Made by a program: the position numbers and the translations under genes
The notes under the pieces: generated by a model
What the model was told of the DNA's origin: nothing
Database searches by the model: none
The model's input: the letters and a program-made list of their open reading frames with translations, nothing else
Assembly: GCF_001905545.1 (NCBI RefSeq)
Contig: NZ_LIPD01000008.1
Coordinates: 1-64,000, forward strand
Reading direction: 5' to 3'
DNA length: 64,000 nucleotides
Origin: Streptomyces sp. CB02056
GTDB lineage: Bacteria > Actinomycetota > Actinomycetes > Streptomycetales > Streptomycetaceae
Shown here: piece after piece, positions 9,817 through 18,934 of the stretch
Layout: each line of letters opens with the position of its first letter
Position numbering within the stretch: position 1 is the first letter of the stretch

Positions 9817-11202
9817 TCAGCCGCGGACGACGGCGAGCACGCCGTCGCGCAGCTCGGCCATCTTCGCCGGGTCCTTGGCCTCGACGTTCAGGCGCAGCAG
9901 CGGCTCGGTGTTGGAGGCGCGCAGGTTGAACCACCAGTCCGGGCCGGCCACGGTCAGGCCGTCCAGCTCGTCCACCGTGGTGCCCTCCCCGCCCGCGTAG
10001 GCGGCGCGGACGGCGGCGGTGCTGGCGGCCTGGTCGGCCACGGTGCTGTTGATCTCGCCGGAGGCGGCGTAGCGGTCGTACTCGGCGGTGAGCCCGGACA
10101 GCGCGGACGGCTGCCCGCCGAGCGCGGCCAGCACGTGCAGCGCGGCCAGCATGCCGGTGTCGGCGCGCCAGAAGTCGCGGAAGTAGTAGTGCGCGGAGTG
10201 CTCGCCGCCGAAGACGGCGTCGGTCTCGGCCATCTCCTGCTTGATGAAGGAGTGGCCGACCCGGGTGCGCACCGGCTTGGCGCCGAGCTCGCGGACCACC
10301 TCGGGGACGGTCCAGGAGGTGATCAGGTTGTGGATGACGGTCGGCTCGGCCTCGCCGGCGGCCCGGGCCCGGGCGATCTCGCGGACGGCGACCAGGGCGG
10401 TGATCGCCGACGGGGAGACCGGCTCGCCGCGCTCGTCCACGACGAAGCAGCGGTCGGCGTCGCCGTCGAAGGCCAGGCCCACGTCGGCGCCGACCTCGCG
10501 GACCTTGGCCTGGAGGTCGACCAGGTTCTTCGGGTCGAGCGGGTTGGCCTCGTGGTTCGGGAAGGTGCCGTCCAGCTCGAAGTACATCGGGACGAGCTCG
10601 ATCGGCAGGCCGTCGAAGACGGTCGGCACGGTGTGGCCGCCCATGCCGTTGCCGGCGTCCACCACGACCTTGAGCGGGCGGATCGCGGTGAGGTCGACCA
10701 GGCCCAGCAGGTGGTCGGCGTAGCCGCGCAGGGTGTCCTGGGCGGACAGCGCGCCCGGCTTCACGTCCCTGGCCGGGACGGTGACGGTGTCGTCCTCGGC
10801 GGTCCAGGACTCGACCAGCTCGCGGATCTCGGACAGGCCGGTGTCCTGGCCGACCGGGGCGGCGCCGGCCCGGCACAGCTTGATGCCGTTGTACTGGGCC
10901 GGGTTGTGGCTGGCGGTGAACATCGCGCCGGGCAGGTCGAGCTTGCCGCTGGCGTAGTACAGCTGGTCGGTGGAGCACAGCCCGATCTGCACCACGTCGG
11001 CGCCGTAGGCCGCGGCGCCCTCGGCGAAGGCCAGGCTCAGCGACGGCGAGGAGGGCCGCATGTCGTGCCCGACCACGATCGCGGTCGCGCCGGTGACCTG
11101 CACGAACGCGGCACCGAAGGCCCGGGACAGGCTCTCGTCCCACTGGTCCGGGACAACGCCTCGGACGTCGTACGCCTTCACGAGCTGCTTGAGGTCGCGC
11201 AC
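9817..11202 (-). CDS. manB: Phosphomannomutase / phosphoglucomutase
   Basis: Alpha-D-phosphohexomutase of 461 aa converting mannose-6-P to mannose-1-P (possibly also glucose phosphates), feeding GDP-mannose synthesis for glycoproteins and mannolipids. The phosphoserine loop TASHNP (96-101, Ser98), the Mg-binding loop DGDADR (246-251), the sugar-specificity loop GGEHSAHYYF and the C-terminal phosphate-binding RASNTEP are all visible in order. N-terminus MRDLKQLVKAYDVRGVVPDQ is standard. It is the first gene of a minus-strand group with Trm112 and the SIS protein. Confidence 0.95.
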   Translation of the reverse strand: MRDLKQLVKAYDVRGVVPDQWDESLSRAFGAAFVQVTGATAIVVGHDMRPSSPSLSLAFAEGAAAYGADVVQIGLCSTDQLYYASGKLDLPGAMFTASHNPAQYNGIKLCRAGAAPVGQDTGLSEIRELVESWTAEDDTVTVPARDVKPGALSAQDTLRGYADHLLGLVDLTAIRPLKVVVDAGNGMGGHTVPTVFDGLPIELVPMYFELDGTFPNHEANPLDPKNLVDLQAKVREVGADVGLAFDGDADRCFVVDERGEPVSPSAITALVAVREIARARAAGEAEPTVIHNLITSWTVPEVVRELGAKPVRTRVGHSFIKQEMAETDAVFGGEHSAHYYFRDFWRADTGMLAALHVLAALGGQPSALSGLTAEYDRYAASGEINSTVADQAASTAAVRAAYAGGEGTTVDELDGLTVAGPDWWFNLRASNTEPLLRLNVEAKDPAKMAELRDGVLAVVRG

Positions 11203-11352
11203 TGCGGCTCCACCCTGGTTTTAGGACTGATCACGAAACGTCGGGGCCACCGCGCGTCGGTCGACGGGCGCGGTGACGGTAGACGGGCAGCGTACCCGGG
11301 CCGGACGAACGCCCCGTGCCAGGACCGGGAACGCCCCGTACCGGGAGGGGTG

Positions 11353-11718
11353 TCAGTTGTCGGGCGAGCGCAGCACCCGGAGGTGGCCGCGGCGGCCGCC
11401 CTCGGTGGACTCGCCCTCGAAGCCGCGGCCCTGACGGGGGGTCTGCGGGCGGGCGGCCTCGCGCACAGCGTTGGCCAGCGCCTCCAGGTCGTCGCTGCTG
11501 CGGCGCAGCGGCCCGGCCTCGGCGGCGAGCCGGACGACCTCCCAGCCGCGCGGGGCGGTGAGGCGCTCGGCGTGCTCGGCGCACAGGTCGTAGCAGTGCG
11601 GCTCGGCGTAGGTGGCGAGCGGCCCGAGGACGGCGGTGGAGTCCGCGTAGACGTACGTCAGCGTCGCGACGGCCGGCCGGCCGCACGCGGTCCGCGAACA
11701 ACGACGTACAGAGCTCAC
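11353..11718 (-). CDS. DUF3499 family protein
   Basis: Actinobacterial protein of about 121 aa, function unknown. The conserved region RRCSRTACGRPAVATLTYVYADSTAVLGPLATYAEPHCYDLCAEHAERLTAPRGWEVVRL is the DUF3499 signature; C, C, H/C and C residues suggest a metal-binding treble-clef-like site. The GTG start (VSSVRRCS) has no good ribosome site, so a start a few codons upstream or leaderless initiation is possible. It is divergent from the zincin-like gene, the usual actinomycete order. Confidence 0.8.
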   Translation of the reverse strand: MSSVRRCSRTACGRPAVATLTYVYADSTAVLGPLATYAEPHCYDLCAEHAERLTAPRGWEVVRLAAEAGPLRRSSDDLEALANAVREAARPQTPRQGRGFEGESTEGGRRGHLRVLRSPDN

Positions 11719-11882
11719 GAGGGTGGACGGTACCGCACTCCCCGCCGGGGAGCGAAGACCGCCTGCCCGGAGGGGGTGCCGTGTCGCCCCGCGGGCGCCG
11801 GGTCCGCGTATCCGACGCCCCGTGCGATTCCCGGTCGGAGTGGTCCACTTCCGACCGTCCAAGGACTACCCTCGGCAGTGAT

Positions 11883-12335
11883 ATGGACAGCTCCGCACCG
11901 CAGTCATCGACAGGCCCGGCGCGCCGCCCCCGGCACCGCGACCGGCACGGGCGGGGCCTGCGCGGCCCGCTGGCGCCGCCCCAGGTGCCGATCTCGCTCA
12001 CCCGCTCCGAACTGTTCGACGACTACGTGCGCGAGTCGGTGGAGCGCCTCGAACGGCGTTGGCCGCAGTTGATCGAGGTGGAGTTCGCCGTCCAGGAGGT
12101 GCCGCTGCACGAGCCGGACGGCGCCGACGCCGAGGACGGCGTGCCGCTGGGGCGGGTGTCGCCGGGCCAGCAGGGGCGCAAGAGCCAGATCGTGGTGTAC
12201 CGGCGGCCGGTGGAGATCCGGGCGAAGACCCGGGAGGACCGCGCGGCGCTGGTGCACGAGATCCTGATCGAACAGGTCGCGGAGCTGCTCGGGCTGTCGC
12301 CGGACGCCATCGACCCGCGCTACGACGAGGACTGA
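11883..12335 (+). CDS. Metallopeptidase-family (zincin-like) protein with degenerate HExxH
   Basis: Protein of 150 aa in the small zincin-like family that neighbours DUF3499 in actinomycetes. After a basic, disordered N-terminus (1-35), the domain runs from PISLTRSELFDDYVRESVERLE to the C-terminus. The place of the zinc helix reads LVHEILIEQVAELLGL: His-Glu is present but the second His of HExxH is replaced by Glu. It may therefore bind metal differently or be a non-catalytic relative. The ATG at MDSSAPQ was chosen because upstream in-frame sequence is promoter-like. Confidence 0.78.
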   Translation: MDSSAPQSSTGPARRPRHRDRHGRGLRGPLAPPQVPISLTRSELFDDYVRESVERLERRWPQLIEVEFAVQEVPLHEPDGADAEDGVPLGRVSPGQQGRKSQIVVYRRPVEIRAKTREDRAALVHEILIEQVAELLGLSPDAIDPRYDED

Positions 12336-12342
12336 GACGGGT

Positions 12343-12376
12343 CGGGGCCCGCGCCGGGTGTCCGGCGCGGGCCCCG
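12343..12376. terminator. Bidirectional stem-loop terminator
   Basis: Perfect 15-bp stem (12343-12357 with 12362-12376) closed by a GTGT tetraloop. It lies between the convergent zincin-like gene and the DUF5719 gene. Confidence 0.82.
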
Positions 12377-12386
12377 CTCGGCGCGC

Positions 12387-14159
12387 TCAGCGCAGGACGA
12401 CGCCCGGGTCCTGGCCGGCCTGCGGGACCTTGACGGTGCTGCGGTCGTCGCGCATCGCCTGGACGGTGAACATCGGCACGTCCTTGGCCGGCAGGGAGAG
12501 CATCCGGGCGGCCACCACCGGGCCGCCGGAGACGGTCTCCACGGTGAGCGCGAAGACGCCGTTCAGCCCGGCGGGCTCGGGCGCCGGGAGGGCGACCGTG
12601 CCGCCGGCCGGCAGCTGGACCTCCTTGGTGGCCGGGGTGCCGCCGCCGCTGCCGGCCGAGGCGGTGACCCGGACGGTGGCGGCCTCGCCGCTGGAGGTCA
12701 GGTAGAGCGTGGAGGCGCCGGCCCGGTTGTCGGCGACGGTGGCGCGGGCGCCGACCGGGTCGCTGCCGGTCAGCCAGGCCGCGTCGGTCTTGCCGTTGGC
12801 CGCCGCCCGGTCGACCCGCAGCCCGGCCACGACCGGGGTGCGGTGCTTGTCGTCGCTGGGCGACAGCCGCAGCCCGGCGACCTCGTCCCGGGTGAGCTTG
12901 CCGAGGTCGACGGCGGCCACCATGCCCGCCTTGACGTGGATCGACTCGTTGCCGGCCGGGCTGAACCAGCCGTTCTTGCCGGACAGCTGGATCTTCAGGT
13001 CGGCGTCGTCCTCCGGCGGCGCCCAGACCACCAGGCGGGCGGAGGCGGTGTCGGCGGGCAGGCCGGGCATCACCTGGACCGGGGCCGGGGCGTCCGAGGC
13101 GGGGACCCAGTCGGCGCCCTTGCCGCCGTCGGCGGCGTGCAGCGCGGCGCCGACCCGCCCGGAGCGCACCACCACGTGCACCGCGAGGTCGGCGACCGCG
13201 CCCTTGGTGAGGGTCGACAGCAGGACGGCCTGGGAGCTGCCGGGCGAGACGGTGATCCCGTTGGCGGCGTCGTTGTCGATCAGGCCCTTGTCGCCGTACA
13301 GCTTGATGTCCACCACCGCGGCGGCGGACTCGGTGTTGACCAGGCTGAGGTAGTCGACCCGGTCGGCGGCGGTGCTGGCCCCGGCGAACCAGAAGCTGGT
13401 CGCGGCCGGGGTGCAGGTGAGACCGGACAGGCCGAGGCCGCGCTGCTCGGTGACCACCGTGGTCTGGGTGACGGTGAAGCCGGGGGCGAGGGCGCCGGTG
13501 GCGACGGCCCCGGTGCCGGGCGCGGCGTCGCCGTTGGCGGCCGGGCCGGTGGCCGGGGTGCCGGGCTTGGGCACGGTCAGCCGGGCGTCGGCGGGCGCCG
13601 CGTTCTTGTCCTGGACCGGGGCGCCCGGGGCGCCCGAGCCGGTCGGGGCCGGGGTGGCGGCGGCCGGGGCCGCGGGGGCGGTGGTCGGCTGGGCGGCGGG
13701 CACGGCGGGCGCGGCCGCGTCGGAGAGCCAGCCGGCCCCGCCGGTGGCGGAGCCCGTCCCGGGCGGGGTGTAGGCGGTGAGCGTGGTCGAGCCGGTCAGG
13801 CCCTGGACCGGCTGCGGGCAGACCACCGAGGTCCGCTCGACCTGCGCGGTGGTCGCGGCGGCTCCGGTGCCGGCCTTGGCCGGGGCGGCCGGCGGGCGCA
13901 CCTGGGCGATCCCGAACACCGCCGCGAGCACCACGGCCGCGGCGAGCAGGGACTGGGTGGTCTTCGCCGCCCCGCCGGACCCGGCTGCTCCGGGCCCCTC
14001 GGCTCCTCCGGCTCCTCCGGCTCGCCCGGCGAGCGGGCCCCGGCCGCGGCCGGGGCGGGACGTACGGGCCGGGCCGGACGGCTCCGCCGCGACGGCGGGC
14101 CCGGCCGGCTCGGCGGCCTCGCCGGCGCCGGACTTCTTCCTGAATGCGGGCTTCTTCAT
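12387..14159 (-). CDS. DUF5719 family cell-surface-associated protein
   Basis: Type II membrane or secreted protein of 590 aa. The N-terminus is basic/Ala-rich (MKKPAFRKKSG...) with one hydrophobic helix at about 66-85 (LLAAAVVLAAVFGIAQV). A long Thr/Pro/Ala linker and a beta-rich extracytoplasmic region (about 235-590) made of immunoglobulin- or jelly-roll-like strands follow. The gene lies 6 nt downstream of the giant glycosyltransferase and is almost certainly co-transcribed with it, so the pair probably acts together in cell-surface glycan assembly. Biochemical function is unknown. Confidence 0.8.
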   Translation of the reverse strand: MKKPAFRKKSGAGEAAEPAGPAVAAEPSGPARTSRPGRGRGPLAGRAGGAGGAEGPGAAGSGGAAKTTQSLLAAAVVLAAVFGIAQVRPPAAPAKAGTGAAATTAQVERTSVVCPQPVQGLTGSTTLTAYTPPGTGSATGGAGWLSDAAAPAVPAAQPTTAPAAPAAATPAPTGSGAPGAPVQDKNAAPADARLTVPKPGTPATGPAANGDAAPGTGAVATGALAPGFTVTQTTVVTEQRGLGLSGLTCTPAATSFWFAGASTAADRVDYLSLVNTESAAAVVDIKLYGDKGLIDNDAANGITVSPGSSQAVLLSTLTKGAVADLAVHVVVRSGRVGAALHAADGGKGADWVPASDAPAPVQVMPGLPADTASARLVVWAPPEDDADLKIQLSGKNGWFSPAGNESIHVKAGMVAAVDLGKLTRDEVAGLRLSPSDDKHRTPVVAGLRVDRAAANGKTDAAWLTGSDPVGARATVADNRAGASTLYLTSSGEAATVRVTASAGSGGGTPATKEVQLPAGGTVALPAPEPAGLNGVFALTVETVSGGPVVAARMLSLPAKDVPMFTVQAMRDDRSTVKVPQAGQDPGVVLR

Positions 14160-14165
14160 CGCGGG

Positions 14166-17100
14166 TCAGCTCCCCGATCCGTGCTGGTGCGGGTACCGGC
14201 CGGGGCCGTTGGGGTCGTTCGGGTCGTACGGGGCCTCGCCCTGGGGCTGGCCGGGCAGCCAGGGCTGCTGCTGCTCGGGCTGCTGCCCGCCGTCGTAGCC
14301 GTGGACCTCGTAGTACGGCTGCTGCTCGGGCTGGTACGGCTGCTCGTAGCCCTGCTGCCGGCCGTACCCGTGGGCGTCGTACCCCTGGGTGTCGTAGCCC
14401 TGGCCGCCGTACGGCGCGGCGACCGGCTGCTGGGCCGCGTACTGGTCGTAGCTGTACGGGTCGGCCTGCTGGTACGCCTGGTACGGGTCCGTGTACTGCT
14501 CGGCGTCCTGGATGGCGGCGGCCGCCTGGACGGCGCCGGTCACCGGCTCGGAGCTCGGCTGGGCCGGGATCGCGCCCGGCCGGTCGTACACCCCGGACTC
14601 CTCGGCACCGCCCTCGGCGCCCTCCGCGCCCTCGCCGCGCTCGGCCATCCGGCGGGCCCGGCGGCTGCCGGGGGCGGGGGCCTGCGCCTGGGCGGCGGCG
14701 GCCAGCGCGGCGGTGGCGACGGCCTCCTCCGGCAGGTCGTCGTCCTTGTGGCTGCGGCGGCCGGGCAGGGCCAGCACCAGGATGGTGAGGCCGAGCAGCA
14801 CCTGGGCCCAGATCCAGCCGGTGTGGGCGGCGCCGCCCTCGCGGGTGACGGCCAGCTTGCCGCCGGCGGCCGGGAGCTTGAAGCCCTGCGCCCAGCCGTC
14901 GACCGTGGTGGGCTCCAGCGCGGTGCCGTTGACGGTGGCCTTCCACTCCGGGGCGGCGGACTCGGCGAGCCGCAGCACCCGGCCGTCCGGGCCGGCCGCG
15001 ACGGTGGCGGACAGGTCGCGGGCCCCGGACGGGACGACCACCGGGGTGGCCCCCGGGGCGGTGATCACCGCGCGGACCGCGGGGGTGCCGTTGACCTGCC
15101 AGAGCGCGGCGGCGCCGTCCTGGTTGGCCTTGACCAGGCCGGGGGTGGTGTCCAGGACGTCCTTGAAGGCGTCGATCACCGGCTGCTGGACCAGCACGTA
15201 GGCGATGCCGTAGCCGGCCAGGGCGCTCGCCTGGTCGGCGCCGGAGCCGGCCAGCAGGCTGCCGACCATCTTGTTCAGGCCGTCCTGGGTGCCGGTCGCC
15301 GGGTCGACGGTGGACTCGGCCTGGCCGAGCGTCAGACCGGCGCCGCGCAGCACGGTGTAGCGGACCGCGCCGCCGCCCTTCTCCCCGGTGACGACCAGGG
15401 TGCGGGCCCGGTCGGTGGTCCCGGCCTCCTCGGCGATGAACGCGGGGACCTGGTCGGCCTGGCCGCGGTGCAGCGGGCCGCCGGCGCCGGTCAGCGCCCA
15501 CCACAGGCCGGTGCCCAGCGGGGCCAGCACGGCCGAGGCCACCACCAGGGCGGCCACCGGCTGGCGCCAGCCGAAGGCGATCCCGGCGACGCGGGCGTTG
15601 GCGCCGTCGGCGCCGATCGCGGCGGCGGCGAGCAGGGCGAGCCCGGCGATCAGGGTCGCCGGGCCGGTCCAGGCGGGCACCGCCGGACCGCCGGAGGCCG
15701 GGGTGACGGAGGTGCCCGCCACCACGACCGAGAAGACCAGGCCGGCGCCGGCCGCGCCCCAGGCGACGAGCACCGCACGGCGGCGGTCGGCGCGCAGCAG
15801 CGCGGCCAGCGCGGCCAGCACGACACCCGCCGAGAGCCAGACCGGCGGCACCCCGGCGCCGCCCGGGTTGACCAGCAGCAGGCCGGCCGCGCTCGCGCCG
15901 GTGCCGTGCAGACCGGGCAGCCCGGCCTCCAGCAGCAGCCACTGCGGGTGCGACAGCACCTTGAGCGACCACGGGGCCAGCACCGCGACCGGCACCGCCA
16001 GGATCACCAGGACGCGCAGGCCGAGCGGCCGCAGGGCCGCGCCGCCGGAGCCGAAGGCGCTGCCGCGCAGCACCCCGACGACCAGCATCGCCAGGCAGAG
16101 CGGCACCGCGAGCGCCCACGTTATCGGGACGAAGGCGGTGGCCAGGGTGAGCAGCAGGACGGTCATCCAGACCGGGCGCCAGCCCGGGCGGGCGCCCTTG
16201 GCGGCGCTCTCGGCGCGGATGCCGAGGCCGGCCGCGATGGCGGCGGCGCGGGCCAGCGGCGGCAGCAGCACGGCGAGCACGGCGGTGCCGATCCGGCCCT
16301 GGGCGAGCGCGCCGGTCGAGGCGGGCAGCAGCGCGTAGGTGGCGCTGGCCCAGGCGCGGACCAGCTTGGAGTCCAGCAGCGGCCGGGACACCAGGTAGGC
16401 GCTGACCGCGGACAGCGGGACGGAGAGCACCACGAGCAGGGTGAGCGCGAGGTCGGCGTGGTCGAACAGGATCCAGGAGAGCACCGCGAGCACGCCGAGG
16501 TACGGCGGTGCGGCGGCGGTGGATCCGGTGCCGACCGGGTGCCAGGCGTCCGCGTACATCGACCAGAGGCCGCCGGCCCCGTCGGCCGCCGGCAGCAGGG
16601 CGCCGCCGAACAGCTCGCCGCTGCCGAGCAGGCCGCGGCAGGCGATCAGGGCGAACACCAGCAGGGCCGCGAACAGCACCGGCGCCGGGCGCCGGGCGAG
16701 CTTCTTGAGCAGGGCGAACTGCTCGACGACCAGGTCCTCGGCGTCCTCGTCGCCGCCGGCCTCGGCCGAGCCGTGCCGGCCGGTGTCGTCGCCGCCCCCT
16801 ATCCCGAGCGAGCCGACGACGCCCTCGACCGCCAGCCGGGTGGTGGCGCCGGGGGCCGGGAAGAGCGTGCGGTCGTCCAGGGCGTCCGCCGACCGGGACT
16901 TGGCGCGGCGTTTGCGCCCGGCCAACAGCCGTGGGAAGCGGACGAGTTCGTGGCCGAGGCCGGCGAGTTCGTCGAAGGCCTGGCGCGGGTCCTTGCCGAG
17001 CAGGTTGGTGACGGCCCGCAGCAGGGTGCCGAGCACCAGCCGCAGCAGGACGTAGGGGAAGAGCGCGCCCTTGCAGTTGGTGAGCAGGGTGTAGACGGCG

Positions 17101-18023
17101 CCGGCCTTGTCCATCCGGTGCGGATGGGCGGGGCCGCAGTCGATCGCCCGGCGCTCGCGGGCGGCCGCCTCGGCGTGCCGCAGCACGGCGTCGGGGGCGA
17201 CCACCACGCGGTGGCCGGCGGCGTTGACCCGCCAGCAGAAGTCGGTGTCGTCCCGCATCAGCGGGAGGGCCCGGTCGAAGCCGCCGAGCTCCTCGAAGAC
17301 GTCCCGGCGCACCAGCATGCCGGCGCTGGAGACGGCGAGCACCGGGCGGACCTGGTCGTGCTGGCCCTGGTCCTGCTCGCGGCGGTCGAGGCCGGTCCAG
17401 CGGCGGCCGGAGCGGGCGATGGTGACGCCGACCTCGAGGAGCTGGCGGCGGTCGTACCAGCTGCGCAGCTTGGGGCCGACCACGGCGGCGCTGGGGGTGG
17501 AGTCGGCGACCTGGAGCAGTCGGCGCAGGGCGTCGGTCTGCGGCTCGCAGTCGTCGTGCAGCAGCCAGAGCCACTCGACCGGCCGGGTCTCGCGCGGGCC
17601 GCCGCGGCCGAGGTCGTCCTCCTGGGCGAGCGGGTCGCCGAAGTCGTCCCAGCCGCCGGTGACCGGGTCGTAGCCGGAGGGGTCGAGCCGGTACGGGAGG
17701 TCCTCCGGGCGCAGGGGCGCGCTGCCCGCCACGGCCTCGTGGACGGCGGTGCCGAAGCCGGCCCGGCGGCCGAGGACCAGCGGTCCGCTCTCGGGCAGCC
17801 AGTCGGCGAGGGTGTCCGCGAGCAGTTGCGGAGAGTTGTCGGTGGATCCGGTGTCGACCGCGAGGACGCGCTGGACCTGGCGGTCCTGACCGAGCAGGCC
17901 GGCCATGGCCCGCGGGAGCCAGCGGGCGCCGTCGTGCGAGACGATCACGGCGGTGACCAGGTGGCGCGGATAGGCGGGCGGCCGGGAAGCGGTGGAGCCG
18001 CTCTGGTGGCTGTAGACGGTCAT
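14166..18023 (-). CDS. Large membrane glycosyltransferase (GT2 domain fused to polytopic region)
   Basis: Protein of 1285 aa. The N-terminal GT-A/GT2 domain (about 20-300) shows TAVIVSHDGARWLP, AVDTGSTDNS, the DxD-like LLHDDCEPQTDAL and a late DTDFCWRVNAAGHRVV. A linker leads to a polytopic region (about 430-1110) with more than ten hydrophobic segments and large outer loops. A Gln/Tyr/Pro-rich, low-complexity tail of about 130 aa ends the protein. The GT2 domain probably transfers a sugar to a lipid-linked or surface acceptor, with the membrane part acting in presentation or export, as in mycobacterial GlfT/arabinogalactan-type systems (analogy only). The start MTVYSHQSG avoids promoter sequence. 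Confidence 0.88.
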   Translation of the reverse strand: MTVYSHQSGSTASRPPAYPRHLVTAVIVSHDGARWLPRAMAGLLGQDRQVQRVLAVDTGSTDNSPQLLADTLADWLPESGPLVLGRRAGFGTAVHEAVAGSAPLRPEDLPYRLDPSGYDPVTGGWDDFGDPLAQEDDLGRGGPRETRPVEWLWLLHDDCEPQTDALRRLLQVADSTPSAAVVGPKLRSWYDRRQLLEVGVTIARSGRRWTGLDRREQDQGQHDQVRPVLAVSSAGMLVRRDVFEELGGFDRALPLMRDDTDFCWRVNAAGHRVVVAPDAVLRHAEAAARERRAIDCGPAHPHRMDKAGAVYTLLTNCKGALFPYVLLRLVLGTLLRAVTNLLGKDPRQAFDELAGLGHELVRFPRLLAGRKRRAKSRSADALDDRTLFPAPGATTRLAVEGVVGSLGIGGGDDTGRHGSAEAGGDEDAEDLVVEQFALLKKLARRPAPVLFAALLVFALIACRGLLGSGELFGGALLPAADGAGGLWSMYADAWHPVGTGSTAAAPPYLGVLAVLSWILFDHADLALTLLVVLSVPLSAVSAYLVSRPLLDSKLVRAWASATYALLPASTGALAQGRIGTAVLAVLLPPLARAAAIAAGLGIRAESAAKGARPGWRPVWMTVLLLTLATAFVPITWALAVPLCLAMLVVGVLRGSAFGSGGAALRPLGLRVLVILAVPVAVLAPWSLKVLSHPQWLLLEAGLPGLHGTGASAAGLLLVNPGGAGVPPVWLSAGVVLAALAALLRADRRRAVLVAWGAAGAGLVFSVVVAGTSVTPASGGPAVPAWTGPATLIAGLALLAAAAIGADGANARVAGIAFGWRQPVAALVVASAVLAPLGTGLWWALTGAGGPLHRGQADQVPAFIAEEAGTTDRARTLVVTGEKGGGAVRYTVLRGAGLTLGQAESTVDPATGTQDGLNKMVGSLLAGSGADQASALAGYGIAYVLVQQPVIDAFKDVLDTTPGLVKANQDGAAALWQVNGTPAVRAVITAPGATPVVVPSGARDLSATVAAGPDGRVLRLAESAAPEWKATVNGTALEPTTVDGWAQGFKLPAAGGKLAVTREGGAAHTGWIWAQVLLGLTILVLALPGRRSHKDDDLPEEAVATAALAAAAQAQAPAPGSRRARRMAERGEGAEGAEGGAEESGVYDRPGAIPAQPSSEPVTGAVQAAAAIQDAEQYTDPYQAYQQADPYSYDQYAAQQPVAAPYGGQGYDTQGYDAHGYGRQQGYEQPYQPEQQPYYEVHGYDGGQQPEQQQPWLPGQPQGEAPYDPNDPNGPGRYPHQHGSGS

Positions 18024-18160
18024 CGCGTGCGCGGGCCCCAGTTCTCGGTGGACACAGCCGGTGAACGGCAACCGGATGGCGCACCACACTAACGGCTCCG
18101 GGTGGCCGCTTCGTCCGGGGTGTGCGTGCGGGGACGGTGAAGGGGCCCCGGGAACACGAA

Positions 18161-18187
18161 AGCGCCCCACCACCGCGGTGAGGCGCC
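18161..18187 (-). terminator. Probable whiB terminator
   Basis: Imperfect hairpin (5 bp, one mismatch, 4 bp, 5-nt loop) followed on the minus strand by TTTCG, about 60 nt after the whiB stop codon. Confidence 0.5.
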
Positions 18188-18248
18188 CGTACAGCTGTGC
18201 GGTTGTCCGTCGCTGTCGAAGGGTCAGCGGGGGGCGGGGGCCGCCCGG

Positions 18249-18521
18249 TCAGACCGCGCTCTTCTTGAGCCGACGGCGCTCGCGCTCGGAGAGGCCGCCC
18301 CAGATGCCGAAACGCTCGTCATTGGCGAGGGCGTACTCCAGGCACTCGGAACGGACCTCGCAGGCGAGGCAGACCTTCTTGGCCTCGCGGGTCGAGCCGC
18401 CCTTCTCGGGGAAGAAGGACTCGGGGTCGGTCTGGGCGCACAACGCGCGCTCCTGCCAGCCGAGTTCCTCCTCGTCCTCCGCGATGCCGTCCCCGATCAA
18501 CAGCTCAAAGAGCTCGCTCAT
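18249..18521 (-). CDS. whiB: WhiB, iron-sulfur sporulation regulator
   Basis: Wbl-family transcription factor of 90 aa, nearly identical to Streptomyces WhiB as I know it. Four Fe-S cysteines are present (Cys28, Cys51, Cys54, Cys60), followed by the turn FGIWGGLSERERRRLKK. WhiB acts with WhiA as a co-activator/repressor that starts sporulation septation in aerial hyphae, binding next to sigma HrdB region 4. The start has a strong GAGGAGG site. The monocistronic layout with a long upstream region is typical. Divergent from the cysteine dioxygenase group. Confidence 0.97.
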   Translation of the reverse strand: MSELFELLIGDGIAEDEEELGWQERALCAQTDPESFFPEKGGSTREAKKVCLACEVRSECLEYALANDERFGIWGGLSERERRRLKKSAV

Positions 18522-18590
18522 GTGGCGCGCCTCCTCTGCCCCTACTTGGCGTCCCCGTGGTTGCCGTTGCCTCGTGCGGCTGACGACACG

Positions 18591-18626
18591 AGTGAAATTA
18601 CAGTTGCGTCACTCTGGCCCAGTCAA
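18591..18626 (-). promoter_or_regulatory. Predicted whiB promoter with overlapping BldD-like box
   Basis: On the minus strand TTGACT (18621-18626), an 18-nt spacer and TGTAAT (18597-18602) form a good sigma-HrdB-type promoter that would give a leader of about 70 nt. AGTGAAATTAC (18591-18601) overlaps the -10 and differs by one base from the BldD consensus AGTGAnnTCAC. BldD control of whiB is established in Streptomyces. Two GACAC motifs (18585-18589, 18697-18701) match the WhiA core. The remaining upstream DNA to about 18895 shows no gene. Confidence 0.55.
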
Positions 18627-18897
18627 GCCGAGCTCTGGTATTGGGGCTGGGATTCACTCCCTGGCACCAAGCCGTTACGAATAGTGTACATATCCGGACA
18701 CATCGGACCTTCCACCTCAAGGTCCTGAACGGTGCCGAACCATCCGCAACCATTCACCGGGTGACGCTCGGTCACCGTCACAGGCCGGTCATCGGCCTGC
18801 CTTCCCGGCGATCTTCCCATCGAAACATAGAGAGTGATGAATCACCCCATCAGGGAAAGATCCGGGCCTAACCCACTCGAATGCCGCATCCTTCGGT

Positions 18898-18927
18898 TTG
18901 ACACCGCCCCTGCGGATGCGGTGTCCT
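18898..18927 (+). promoter_or_regulatory. Predicted leaderless promoter for the Cys-rich leader ORF
   Basis: A consensus -35 TTGACA (18898-18903) is followed after 18 nt by TGTCCT (18922-18927), a weak -10. Initiation about 7 nt further on would fall at or beside the ATG at 18935. An 8-bp inverted repeat GACACCGC/GCGGTGTC (18900-18907, 18918-18925) lies inside the promoter and contains the GACAC core, so a regulator could bind here. Confidence 0.45.
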
Positions 18928-18934
18928 TGCTCCT

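Noticed and set aside
12843-18092. 1749-codon plus-strand ORF opposite DUF5719 and the glycosyltransferase
   Set aside because: Gly/Ala/Arg-rich shadow frame produced by GC-skewed codon positions; the minus strand encodes recognisable domains throughout.
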